The notes below the pieces were generated by a model. The model was not told the DNA's origin. It saw only the letters and a list, made by a program, of their open reading frames with translations, and made no database searches. Of a stretch of DNA of 64,000 nucleotides, positions 18,058 to 26,091 are shown in pieces. Source of the stretch: Amycolatopsis eburnea (GTDB lineage: Bacteria > Actinomycetota > Actinomycetes > Mycobacteriales > Pseudonocardiaceae). Where the stretch lies: the NCBI RefSeq assembly GCF_003937945.1, contig NZ_RSEC01000021.1, positions 186,001 through 250,000 of the forward strand, written 5' to 3'. The position numbers and the translations under genes were made by a program. Within the stretch, counting starts at the first letter, position 1. Each line of letters starts with the position of its first letter.

Positions 18058-18415
18058 CGTCGTGGGCCGCGCGGACGGCGTTCAGGGCCGTTTCCAGGTC
18101 GGCGCCGAGGTCGCGGGCCTGGGTGAGGTACGCCGTGGCCGCGGCGAGGAGCAGCTCCGCGGGGGCCGGACGGCCGAGCGGGAGCGTGACGACCGTGCCG
18201 CGGGCGCGGGCCGTCGTCACCCAGCCCGCCGCCTCCAGCTCGCGGTACGCGCGCGCCACCGTCCCCGACGCCAGGCCGAGGTCCCGCGCCAGCTGCCGGA
18301 TCGGCGGCAGCCGCGCGCCCTCCGGCAGTGCGCCCGTCGTCACCGCGCGGACCACCTGGTCGTGCACCTGCCGCCAGGGAGCGAGCCCGTTTTCGGTGTC
18401 GACGACGATCTTCAC
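18050..18415 (-). CDS. GntR-family regulator (YtrA type, short)
   Basis: A 121-residue GntR regulator. The winged helix covers about 10-78 (IRQLARDLGLASGTVARAYRELEAAGWV), followed by a short two-helix tail rather than a large effector domain, as in the YtrA subfamily that governs transporter or envelope-stress operons. The GTG at 18415 overlaps the stop of the upstream membrane-protein gene by 4 bases, so the two form one operon. The likely operator is the perfect palindrome at 19123-19146 in front of the operon, which would make it autoregulatory. Confidence 0.88.
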   Translation of the reverse strand: MKIVVDTENGLAPWRQVHDQVVRAVTTGALPEGARLPPIRQLARDLGLASGTVARAYRELEAAGWVTTARARGTVVTLPLGRPAPAELLLAAATAYLTQARDLGADLETALNAVRAAHDGS

Positions 18416-19107
18416 GCCGCCGCCGGGAGCCGTTTCAGCGGGGCCGTCACCGCCAGGAACGCGGCCACGCCCGCCACGATCACCAGGAACGACACCACGG
18501 TGGGGCTCCACCAACCGAGCGACGTCACCACGCCGATGCCCAGGCCGATCGCCACCCGCGCGCTGCGGCAGCGCAGCGCGAAGTCGGCCCGCGCCGCGCC
18601 GGCCGCCGGGCGGCGGACCGCCAGCGCCGTGATCGCCGCGCAGACCACCGTCGTGCCGGCCGCGAGCGCGAGGAACTTCCACTGCGCCGTCACGACGAGG
18701 TGCGCGACCGATCCGGCGGCCGCCACGGCGCCGAGCACGAGCACCCAGACCGGCGCGATCGCCGTCAGCGGGCGCGGGGTCAGGTCGGCTTCCCGCCGCG
18801 GGCCGCGGGCGGGCCGCTGGGCCAGCAGCTCGGCGAGCAGGCCGCCGAGCAGCAGCGTGGCCACGACCGAGCCCGTCGTCGTGTCGCCGAACAGCGGCGG
18901 GAGCGCCAGGAAGAGCCACGGGTACCAGAGCCGGCGCCGCTTGAGGTAGCGGACGGCCAGCGCGACCTCGGCCGCGTCCGGCTCGGGGACGCCCCAGCGT
19001 TCGAGCAAGCGCTTTCCGTGCCGCTCGCCGGGCCACAGCACGATCAGGATCGCCAGCCCGATCAGCCCGGTGAAGAGCGCGACGGCCAGTACGTTGTTCC
19101 ACGGCAT
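18412..19107 (-). CDS. Multi-pass membrane protein, unrecognised
   Basis: A 231-residue membrane protein with about six hydrophobic segments (for example residues 7-25, 62-92, 113-135, 145-163 and 188-225) and basic cytoplasmic loops. I recognise no family motif. GGGAGG precedes the ATG by 5 bases. It is the first gene of a two-gene operon with a YtrA-type GntR regulator. Such pairs usually respond to cell-envelope stress, but ABC-transporter genes typical of ytr operons are missing here. Confidence 0.75.
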   Translation of the reverse strand: MPWNNVLAVALFTGLIGLAILIVLWPGERHGKRLLERWGVPEPDAAEVALAVRYLKRRRLWYPWLFLALPPLFGDTTTGSVVATLLLGGLLAELLAQRPARGPRREADLTPRPLTAIAPVWVLVLGAVAAAGSVAHLVVTAQWKFLALAAGTTVVCAAITALAVRRPAAGAARADFALRCRSARVAIGLGIGVVTSLGWWSPTVVSFLVIVAGVAAFLAVTAPLKRLPAAA

Positions 19108-19122
19108 GCCGGACCTCCCTCG

Positions 19123-19146
19123 CTTGTATCAACCACATGATACAAG
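19123..19146. promoter_or_regulatory. Probable GntR operator (perfect inverted repeat)
   Basis: CTTGTATCA - 6 bases - TGATACAAG, perfect over 9-base arms, starting 16 bases upstream of the membrane-protein ATG. It is AT-rich in a region otherwise above 70% GC, and its position would overlap the promoter of the GntR operon. It matches the architecture of YtrA-type operators. Confidence 0.7.
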
Positions 19147-19247
19147 AACGCCGGGTAACCGCAGCGCGGGCCGTTCCGCCGTTCGTATGCAGCGGACCAT
19201 GCAGTCGGCGGGGTACCTGTCATCGTTTCGCAGGCACGTCCGGTGAA

Positions 19248-19267
19248 CTTGTCACAAAGCTGACAAG
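19248..19267. promoter_or_regulatory. Inverted repeat CTTGTCA-N6-TGACAAG upstream of PucR-type gene
   Basis: Perfect 7-base arms around CAAAGC, 137 bases upstream of the PucR-type regulator start. A closely similar pattern (CTTGTC-N6-TGACAA) occurs at 36025-36042 ahead of the mce operon. It may be an operator or a promoter-associated site; the bound protein is unknown. The rest of the 257-base intergenic region shows no other clear structure. Confidence 0.45.
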
Positions 19268-19403
19268 AAATCGGTTTCCTCTCATTCGAGTGACACATTC
19301 GGCGTTAGTTTTTCGATGTGTTCGTTGTCACCCCGCTTCAGGTGTGGGGTGTCCGGTCGCGCGTGCGCGCGCCGGAGTCCGGGGGCGGAGCGAAGGAGCT
19401 GCG

Positions 19404-20681
19404 ATGACGGTGGAGCGCGGATTCGAACACGCTGCGCCACCGGCCGCCCTGCCCCGTAAGCTCGCGGACATCCTCCGCCCCGAGCTCGCCAGCCTCGCCG
19501 CGGAGATCGTCGACGAGATCCGCGCGACCATCCCCGCCTACGCCCGTCCGCTCGACGGGCCCTACGGCAAGTCGATCCGCGCCGGCGTCGAGTACGCGAT
19601 CACGTTGTTCGTCGCCCAGATCGCCGACCCGACGGTGTCGAAGGAGCAGTCCCACGAGGTGCACCACCGGCTGGGGCAGAACGAGATGCGCGAGGGCCGC
19701 AGCCTCGACACGCTGCAGTCGGCCTACCGGGTCGGCGCCCGGGTGTCGTGGCGCCGGATCATGCGCGTGGGACGGCGGAGCGGGCTCTCGTCGGCGGTGA
19801 TGTCCCAGCTGGCCGACGCGATGCTGGCGTTCATGGACGAACTCGCCTCCGTCGCGCTCGACGGCTACCTGGAGGCGAAGGCCCGCACGGCGGGGGCGCT
19901 GGAAACGTGGCGCCGCAAGCTCCTCCACCTGATCCTCGAGACGCCGCCCGCGTCGCCCAAGGCGATCGCCGAGCTGGCCCAGCTGATCGGCTGGCCGGTC
20001 CCGGCCGACGCGACCCCGGTGGCGGTCTGCCCCGCCGGCGGCGTCGCCCCGGCCCGCCGTCACGCCGGGCTGGACGCGGACGTCCTCGCCGAACTCGACA
20101 CCGCCGACCCGAAACTCGTTGTCCCCGGCGAACTGAGCGCCCCGCGCCTGGCGGCCCTGCAGGTGGCCCTGCCGGACTGCCGCCTGTCGATCGGCCCCTG
20201 CGTCCCGCTGACGTCGGTGGCCGATTCCCTGCGCTGGGCCCGGAACGCGCTCCAGCTGGCCGAACGCGGGGTACTGACCCCGCGCCCGGTGCTGCGTGCC
20301 GAGGAGCACCTGGCGACGCTGCTGGTCAACTCCGACGCCGGCCTGGTCGGCACACTGCGGCACCGCCTGTTCGCGCCGCTGGCGGACATGACGGGCAAGC
20401 AGCAGGAGCGCCTCCTGGAGACGCTGCGGGCGTGGCTCGACAGCCAGGGCAACGTCGTGGAGATCGCGGAACGCCTCGGCGTCCACCCCCAGACGGTCCG
20501 CTACCGCATGCGCCAGCTCCAGGCGACGTTCGGCGACAGCCTCCGCGACCCGGCGGCCCGCTTCGAGATGGAGCTGGCCCTGCGCGCGGGCGCGGCCCCG
20601 CTGCCGCTGCGGTACCCGGTGAGCGACCTGCTGCCCGCGCCGCGCACCGGGCACTCGCGTCCACAGTGGACGCCGAACTGA
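19404..20681 (+). CDS. PucR/CdaR-type transcriptional regulator
   Basis: A 425-residue regulator with an N-terminal helical sensory domain (about 25-175, IRAGVEYAI...HHRLGQNEMREGRSLDTL) and a C-terminal PucR-type helix-turn-helix near residues 350-375 (VVEIAERLGVHPQTVRYRMRQL). These proteins respond to small metabolites; the signal here is unknown. GAAGGAGCTGCG precedes the ATG at 19404, so the longer frame upstream is rejected. It ends 3 bases before the convergent secreted-protein operon, leaving no room for a separate terminator. Confidence 0.88.
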   Translation: MTVERGFEHAAPPAALPRKLADILRPELASLAAEIVDEIRATIPAYARPLDGPYGKSIRAGVEYAITLFVAQIADPTVSKEQSHEVHHRLGQNEMREGRSLDTLQSAYRVGARVSWRRIMRVGRRSGLSSAVMSQLADAMLAFMDELASVALDGYLEAKARTAGALETWRRKLLHLILETPPASPKAIAELAQLIGWPVPADATPVAVCPAGGVAPARRHAGLDADVLAELDTADPKLVVPGELSAPRLAALQVALPDCRLSIGPCVPLTSVADSLRWARNALQLAERGVLTPRPVLRAEEHLATLLVNSDAGLVGTLRHRLFAPLADMTGKQQERLLETLRAWLDSQGNVVEIAERLGVHPQTVRYRMRQLQATFGDSLRDPAARFEMELALRAGAAPLPLRYPVSDLLPAPRTGHSRPQWTPN

Positions 20682-20684
20682 GCG

Positions 20685-21284
20685 TCAGTCCACCGGCAGG
20701 CTCGGGCTGAAGTACGGGTTCTGCGGCGGGCTGGTGACCCGCAGCGCGCAGTTCATCGTCCACGGCTTCCACGTGTTGTTGCCCTTGAAGTGGAATTCGA
20801 TCGCCAGCGTGAACGGCGAGCCCCACCGGAAGGCGGCGGATCCCGGCGAGCCCGCGGTGAACGACGCCACCGGCCCGGGGCCCTGGAAGTAGAAAGACCG
20901 GTTCAGCGGGTCCCAGAACACCTCCGGGATCGTCACGCCGACGTTCGCGGTGCCCGGGAGGGCGTTCTCGGCCGTGGTCGGCAGCGTCCCGCTGCCCCGG
21001 ACGCCGTCGTAGCCGAGGTACACGGCCATCAGCTTGTACAGGTCGGGCGAGACCGCCATGCCGCCGGAGAAGTTCTCGACGGCGATGGGGCCCCCGGCCG
21101 CGACCGCGTCCGGGCCGCTGAACCCGGCCACCGAGGTCACCGGCTGCACGCCGACCCCGGGGAAGGTGCAGTTGTAGGTGACCAGGCCGGTGCTGTAGTC
21201 GGTGGCCGCGGCCGCGGGGGCGGCGGTCCCGGCCAGGATGGCGGCCGTCACGACGGCGAGGGTCAACGTGCGGCGTGCTTTCAC
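20685..21284 (-). CDS. Secreted Cys-pair protein D of a paralogous operon
   Basis: A 199-residue exported protein. A signal peptide (MKARR, hydrophobic core, APAAAA near 27) is followed by a beta-rich domain that begins with TYNCTFPGVGVQPV and ends with TMNCALRVTSPPQNPYFSPSL. These two Cys-bearing motifs bracket the domain and recur in its paralogues at 21319 and 23366, so a disulfide joining the ends is likely. It resembles actinobacterial secreted domains annotated DUF6801, which I recall but cannot check. GTG start with GGAGGA upstream. It is the last gene of the operon. Function unknown. Confidence 0.75.
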   Translation of the reverse strand: MKARRTLTLAVVTAAILAGTAAPAAAATDYSTGLVTYNCTFPGVGVQPVTSVAGFSGPDAVAAGGPIAVENFSGGMAVSPDLYKLMAVYLGYDGVRGSGTLPTTAENALPGTANVGVTIPEVFWDPLNRSFYFQGPGPVASFTAGSPGSAAFRWGSPFTLAIEFHFKGNNTWKPWTMNCALRVTSPPQNPYFSPSLPVD

Positions 21285-21318
21285 GGCTCCTCCGCGGTGA
21301 AGGTGACGTCGGCGGCAC

Positions 21319-21882
21319 TCACGTGATCACGATGCTCGGGGAGAAGGCGGTGTTCTGCGCCGGGCTGGTCGGCTTGAGCGTGCAGCTCGACGCCCACGCG
21401 GTCCACGTCCCGGTCGACTTCTTGTGCAGCTCGAGGGACTGGGAGACGGCCGTGCCCATCGCGAAGCCGACGGAACCCGCCCCGCCGGGGGTGAACACCT
21501 GGGGCGTGCCGTCGATCGAAGCACTCGTGATCGGATTGGCCGGGAACGCGCCCGCGAGCACCCCGGTCGGCGGGGTCGCGTTGGCCACGCTGAACGTCGT
21601 GCTGAGCGAGCCCCGCACCTGGTCGTAGCCGAGCGCGTTCAGCAACGATTTCACCGATGCCGTGTACGTCACCGTGGCGTGCGGCGTGACCGTGAACGCC
21701 TGGCCGGGGTGGGGATCGGTGACGTCCAGCCGCGCCACCAGCGTCGTGGGCTGGGGCGTGATCCCCGGGAACGCGCAGTTGTAGGTCAGCGTGCCCGTGC
21801 TCGTGGTGGTCGTCGCGCTCGCCGTGCCCGTCGACAGGCCGGTGACGAGCAGCGCCGCCGCTATGGCCGGTGCGATCCTCAT
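21319..21882 (-). CDS. Secreted Cys-pair protein C
   Basis: A 187-residue exported paralogue of the proteins encoded at 20685 and 23366. After the signal peptide (to about residue 23) come TYNCAFPGITPQPT, a central beta domain with ALGYDQVRGS, and SSCTLKPTSPAQNTAFSPSI at the end. The ORF starts 9 bases after the large paralogue ends, and GAGGGG lies within that gap, so it is translated from the same mRNA. The shared C-terminal SPAQNxAFSPSI signature is unusual and may be a binding or anchoring feature. Function unknown. Confidence 0.75.
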   Translation of the reverse strand: MRIAPAIAAALLVTGLSTGTASATTTTSTGTLTYNCAFPGITPQPTTLVARLDVTDPHPGQAFTVTPHATVTYTASVKSLLNALGYDQVRGSLSTTFSVANATPPTGVLAGAFPANPITSASIDGTPQVFTPGGAGSVGFAMGTAVSQSLELHKKSTGTWTAWASSCTLKPTSPAQNTAFSPSIVIT

Positions 21883-21891
21883 GCGATCCCC

Positions 21892-23292
21892 TCAGTTCGG
21901 TTTCCTGGCCGCCGCCTTCTTCGCCGCGGCGGAACCCTGCGGCGGCCCGGTGGAGCCGTCCGGGCACTGGGTGTGGTCCGGGTCGGTGCAGACGATCAGG
22001 TTGTAGGTGTCGACGAAGGCCTGGTTGCCCGTGCCGGAGCCCATCCCGGACAGCAGCGGGTTCAGGTCCTGGCCGGCGCCGCAGCCGGTGAACTCCGGGA
22101 GCTCGAAGCCCTTCTCCGGGTCGGTCCGGATGTGGCCGACGCCGAACGCCTCGTACGGCCCGTTCAGCGTCAGGGTCACCGTTTTCTTCGTCACGCAGCC
22201 GGGTCCGAGGTCGAGCGGGACGCCGTTGACCTTCGCGTTGCTCAGCCGCGCCATCACCTGCAGCGTCGTGTTCAGGAAGGTGGCCCCGGTGTCCGGGTCG
22301 GTGGTGATCTTGCCGGCGAACTCGATGATCTTGCTGTTCCGCCAGTCCACCGGCAGGAACTCGACGGTCGCGGTCACCGGCACGAACCCGAAGCCGAGGA
22401 ATGTGGCGGTAGCCGGGTTGAACGTCGTCGAGCCGGTCACCCGCGAGCTGCCGTCGACCAGGTTGAGGATGAACAACCCGTTGAACAGGAACGCGGGGTC
22501 GGCGGTGACGGTCGCGCCGAGCTTGCGGACCGTCGACTTCGTCTGGATCGTGACCAGGCTCAGCGGGACGGCGAACTCGTCTTCGGTCGGCGGATCGCCC
22601 GGGGCGGGCTCGGCGGCGGCCGCGGCCTGCTGCTGCGCCTTCGCGCCCGGCGTCACCTTCGGCAGGACGAGCACCTTGCCCAGCGTCGTCTGCTGCTCGG
22701 GGTCCAGCGCGCACGCGACCGGCTTCGCGGCCTGCTCCGCGGGCGCCGGGACGGCGGCGAGCGCGAGCGACGGCGCGGTGACGTCGAAGGTGACGGCGCC
22801 GACGGTGTTCAGCGCGATCTCGGGCACGGTGCCGGTGGCCGCCAGGGTGACGTCGCCGGTCTCCGGCAGCGGGGTGGCCGGCACGGTGAGGGTGACCGGT
22901 ACTTTGTCCGCGCGGTCGTCCTGGTGCACGTTGAGATCGAGCTTCACTTCGCCGGCCAGCGAGCCGGCGGTGGCGCCGGCCGGGAGGTACGACAGCGCGA
23001 CGTCGCGGGGGAGCGTGAGCTTCGCGGAGAACGCGCCGAGGGCCAGCGAAGTCCCGGTCCGCGCCTGGGCGGGCAGCGTGGCCGCCGTCTCGACGGTGAG
23101 CGCGCGGGCGCCCGCCGGGTCGGGGAACGGGCACGTCACCGAAACCGACGTCGCCGCCTTCGTGTCCGGTGGGACGGCGGGCGCGGGCGCGGCCGAGCCG
23201 ACTCCCGTCAGCGCGCCGCTCACCGCGGACAGCAGGCCGGCGCCTGCCAGCGCGGAGAGGGTGAGGGTGCGGGGCCGGACTCGACGTGGCAT
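21892..23292 (-). CDS. Large secreted DUF6801-like protein B
   Basis: A 466-residue exported protein. The signal peptide runs to about residue 35. Residues 47-180 form a beta-rich domain starting SVTCPFPDPAGARAL. An Ala/Gln-rich linker (about 205-225) leads into a second beta domain (about 235-420) with further cysteines (GCVTKK, GCGAG, VCTDPDHTQC), and the C-terminus is basic (AAAKKAAARKPN). The first domain resembles DUF6801. It lacks LPxTG, a lipobox and a TM anchor, so it should be released or held non-covalently. It is the second gene of the operon, 73 bases after protein A. Function unknown. Confidence 0.7.
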   Translation of the reverse strand: MPRRVRPRTLTLSALAGAGLLSAVSGALTGVGSAAPAPAVPPDTKAATSVSVTCPFPDPAGARALTVETAATLPAQARTGTSLALGAFSAKLTLPRDVALSYLPAGATAGSLAGEVKLDLNVHQDDRADKVPVTLTVPATPLPETGDVTLAATGTVPEIALNTVGAVTFDVTAPSLALAAVPAPAEQAAKPVACALDPEQQTTLGKVLVLPKVTPGAKAQQQAAAAAEPAPGDPPTEDEFAVPLSLVTIQTKSTVRKLGATVTADPAFLFNGLFILNLVDGSSRVTGSTTFNPATATFLGFGFVPVTATVEFLPVDWRNSKIIEFAGKITTDPDTGATFLNTTLQVMARLSNAKVNGVPLDLGPGCVTKKTVTLTLNGPYEAFGVGHIRTDPEKGFELPEFTGCGAGQDLNPLLSGMGSGTGNQAFVDTYNLIVCTDPDHTQCPDGSTGPPQGSAAAKKAAARKPN

Positions 23293-23365
23293 CGGTTTCC
23301 CTGGGTGCGTGCGGAAGGTGCGGGGTGGTCCCGGTGCGGGCGGGTGCCCGCACCGGGAAACCCGG

Positions 23366-24004
23366 TCAGGAAACGGTGATGCTCGGGCTGAACGCGATGT
23401 TCTGCGCCGGGCTGGTCACCTTGAGGGTGCAGTTCATCGTCCACGGGGACCAGGTGTTGGTCGACTTCTTGTGGAACTCCAGGTTCGCCGACAGCCCGCT
23501 CGTCAGCGACAGGGTCGCGGTGCCCGCGGCCGGCGGCGCGGTCCAGTTCGGGATGCTGGACCCCGAGTCCTGCGAAATGACCACCGTGATCGCCCCGCCG
23601 GTCGGGTAGATCACCTCCGGGATGTTCAGCCCGGTGGCCGACGACTGCGACAGCGTGCCCGCCGACGCCGTCACCGGCACCGTCGCCTTGCCCCGGATGC
23701 CGTCGTAGCCGACCGCGGTCAGCAGCGAGTGGACGGTGGAGCTGATCGTCGCGGTGCCGCCTACGTTGCTCGGCGTGACGGTGGTGCCGTGCACGACGGT
23801 GTCGGGCGCGTCGAGGTGCGCGGTGATCGCGACCGGCTGCGGCGAGATGCCGGGGAAGGTGCAGTTGTAGGTGATGCCCGCCGTGCCCCCGGCGGCGTAG
23901 GTGATGGTGGCGGCGGCCGCGGTACCCGCGGTGAGCACCGCGATGGCGCCGATGGCGGTCGCGGTCGTGGCGATACCGGCGGACAGCCTGCTGAGTCGGG
24001 ACAT
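23366..24004 (-). CDS. Secreted Cys-pair protein A (first gene of operon)
   Basis: A 212-residue exported paralogue of the proteins at 20685 and 21319. It has a signal peptide (to about 32), ITYNCTFPGISPQPV, ALGYDG-like VGYDGIRGKAT, and a terminal TMNCTLKVTSPAQN segment. AAGGAG abuts an upstream in-frame ATG at 24013, so the ATG at 24004, nine bases after the ribosome-binding site, must be the real start. The 377 bases upstream separate it from the divergent RCC1-like gene and should contain the operon promoter. Function unknown. Confidence 0.78.
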   Translation of the reverse strand: MSRLSRLSAGIATTATAIGAIAVLTAGTAAAATITYAAGGTAGITYNCTFPGISPQPVAITAHLDAPDTVVHGTTVTPSNVGGTATISSTVHSLLTAVGYDGIRGKATVPVTASAGTLSQSSATGLNIPEVIYPTGGAITVVISQDSGSSIPNWTAPPAAGTATLSLTSGLSANLEFHKKSTNTWSPWTMNCTLKVTSPAQNIAFSPSITVS

Positions 24005-24381
24005 GCCTGTCATCTCCTTTGATTCAGTTCAGTCTCGGCTTTGGCTGATCGATTGCCCGCTGCCGTTGATCCCCCATCGCTTCACCCGCCCCGATTGCCC
24101 CGGGCGGCGGGACGCGATTCACCGGCGTGCGAGGTGGAGGTCCATCTGCCGAAATCGAGGCTACTCGCCAGTTCACTACGGAACAAGGCTTCCGGCCCCG
24201 CACGGGTGAGCTGCCGGAGTGGTCCGCCGAATTCTTGTCCGAAGCCGCGCAGCGGTGCCGCCGGATTTGGCGGATCGTGACAAAGAACGCGCGGCACGGC
24301 GATCCGGCGGCGGCCACGGTCTACCATTTGTGATCTTGCGGGGGCAATCACAGATAACGAAACCGGAGAAATGAGGCTATC
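24005..24381. other. Divergent intergenic region, promoters only
   Basis: No gene seen in these 377 bases. They must hold promoters for the secreted-protein operon on the left and the RCC1-like gene on the right. Near the right end, TTGTGAT (24328-24334) and ATCACAG (24347-24353) form an inverted repeat with a 12-base spacer, and GATAAC at 24354-24359 could be a -10 box. Both are weak calls. Confidence 0.4.
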
Positions 24382-25320
24382 GTGCCGGGTTCTTCACGTT
24401 GTGGCCGGGTGTCATTCACGCGGGCCGCATTCGCGCTGACGGCGGCGCTGGCCGTCTCGTCGCTCGCCCAGCCCGCGTCCGCGGCCACGGTGGGCGGCGT
24501 GATCGCCTGGGGCAAACCGGATTACGACGTCACGATCCCGCCGCCGGACGCGCTGACCGGCGTCACCGCCGTGTCGGCGGGCAGCACGACGGCGCTGGCG
24601 CTCAAGGGCGGCGCGGTCCTCGCGTGGGGCGCGAACAACTGGGGCGCCAACGAAATCCCCGCGGCGGCGACCTCCGGCGTCAGCCAGATCGCGTCGGGCT
24701 GGGGCCACGAACTGGCGCTCAAGAGCGGAAAGGTCATCGCCTGGGGCAACAACTGGTACGGGCAAACCACCCTGCCCGCGTCGGTGTCGAGCGGGGTGAT
24801 CGCGATCTCGGCTTCCAACATGCACAGCCTGGCGCTGAAGCAAGGCGGGCTGGTGGTGAGCTGGGGAACGCGGACCGACGTGCCGGCGTCGGCGCAGTCC
24901 GGCGTCACCGCGATTTCCGCGGGCGGCGACCACAACCTGGCGCTCAAGAACGGCGGCGTGCTGGCCTGGGGCAGCAACACCTACGGCCAGACGACCGTGC
25001 CCGCCGGGCTTTCTTCCGGTGTCACCGCGGTTTCCGCCGGGTTCAACCACAGCCTGGCGCTGAAGGCGGGCCGCGTGTACGCGTGGGGCCGCGACAACTT
25101 CCACCAGACCGAGGTGCCGCCGGAGGCGCTGTCCGACGTCGCGGGCATCGACGCCGGGTTCAACCACAACGTGGCCTACAAGACCAACGGGGACATCGTC
25201 GTCTGGGGCTCGAACTTCGTCGGGGAGACGGCGCCGCTCTCGTGCGGGCCGGTGTTCGCCGTTTCGGCGGGGGACAACGACAGCTTCGCGCTGAAGGAAG
25301 ACCCGGCCGCGCCCTGCTGA
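24382..25320 (+). CDS. Secreted RCC1-like beta-propeller protein
   Basis: A 312-residue exported protein. A signal peptide (to about residue 34) is followed by seven tandem repeats of about 35-43 residues with the pattern SGVTAISAGGDHNLALKNG / VLAWGSNTYGQTTVP. This matches the RCC1/regulator-of-chromosome-condensation propeller fold, and seven repeats are enough for one closed propeller. No catalytic domain is attached, so a binding role outside the cell is likely. GTG start at 24382 with AGAAATGAGG upstream. It is divergent from the secreted Cys-pair operon and may be regulated with it. The final Cys is two residues before the stop. Confidence 0.85.
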   Translation: MPGSSRCGRVSFTRAAFALTAALAVSSLAQPASAATVGGVIAWGKPDYDVTIPPPDALTGVTAVSAGSTTALALKGGAVLAWGANNWGANEIPAAATSGVSQIASGWGHELALKSGKVIAWGNNWYGQTTLPASVSSGVIAISASNMHSLALKQGGLVVSWGTRTDVPASAQSGVTAISAGGDHNLALKNGGVLAWGSNTYGQTTVPAGLSSGVTAVSAGFNHSLALKAGRVYAWGRDNFHQTEVPPEALSDVAGIDAGFNHNVAYKTNGDIVVWGSNFVGETAPLSCGPVFAVSAGDNDSFALKEDPAAPC

Positions 25321-25378
25321 GCCGGCGGGTGGCGGGCTTCGCGGCCCGCCACCCACGTCCTGCTCAAGCGCTGTCGGC

Positions 25379-26023
25379 TCAGGCGGCGTCGCTGGCGAGG
25401 TCGAGCGAAATCGTGTTGCCCGGCCCCGAAACCAGGGCGCCGAGCGCGATGTCGGCGATGAAGCAGTTGGAGAACTCGGGGATGGTGTAGGTCCCGGTCA
25501 CGGTGATGGCCGGCGCGGTGATGTCGATGTCCTGCGCGGACAGCGTCAGGTCGAGCGGGGTCTTCGTCTTGCAGCTGCCCGGCACGGTCGGCAGCGGGAT
25601 GACCGGCACGATCGGGCCGGCCCAGATGTCGTAGATCTCCATGTTGGCCTTGGCCTTCGTGACCAGGTTGCCGTCGGCGATGGTGCCGGTGGCCGGCCCG
25701 AGCGGGATGACCTTGACCTTCGCCTTGATCCGGAAGATGCCCGCCAGCAGCGAGATGTCGGCCTGCGACGGCGGCAGCGCCAGGTCCGCGCTGAGCCCGA
25801 CCGAGCCGGTCTGGTCGTCGATGAGCAGGTTCCCCTTGAGCGTGCCGGGGCCGAGCTTCATGGCGCTGCCGGTCTTCTTCACCGTGGTGCTGCCGGTCAC
25901 CTTGTAGGACACGGGGATCGGGATGACGTCGGCCGACGCCGGGGTCACGGCGACCCCGGTGAGCACGAGAGCCGCCGTCGAGGTGAGGACGGCCAGTCTC
26001 CTCAACTGCGTTGCCACGGACAT
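25379..26023 (-). CDS. Secreted beta-rich protein, unrecognised
   Basis: A 214-residue exported protein with a signal peptide (MSVATQLRRL, hydrophobic core, cleavage after TPASA near 31). The mature part is beta-rich, with two cysteines (PGSCKTKT and SNCFIAD) that could pair, and no catalytic motif. GGGAG precedes the ATG by 9 bases. It is convergent with the RCC1-like gene and upstream of nothing obvious; the mce operon ends 68 bases beyond its start in the same direction, so read-through is possible. I do not recognise the family. Confidence 0.7.
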   Translation of the reverse strand: MSVATQLRRLAVLTSTAALVLTGVAVTPASADVIPIPVSYKVTGSTTVKKTGSAMKLGPGTLKGNLLIDDQTGSVGLSADLALPPSQADISLLAGIFRIKAKVKVIPLGPATGTIADGNLVTKAKANMEIYDIWAGPIVPVIPLPTVPGSCKTKTPLDLTLSAQDIDITAPAITVTGTYTIPEFSNCFIADIALGALVSGPGNTISLDLASDAA

Positions 26024-26091
26024 AGTTGTTCTCCCTTTGCGTTTTCCCGTCCGTCCCGGGTGCTCCCGGAAACGGTGAAGTGCTCGGTGTT

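Noticed and set aside
24329..24352. CRP-type site TGTGA...TCACA
   Set aside because: The spacer is 14 bases, not 6, so it does not fit a CRP/GlxR site.
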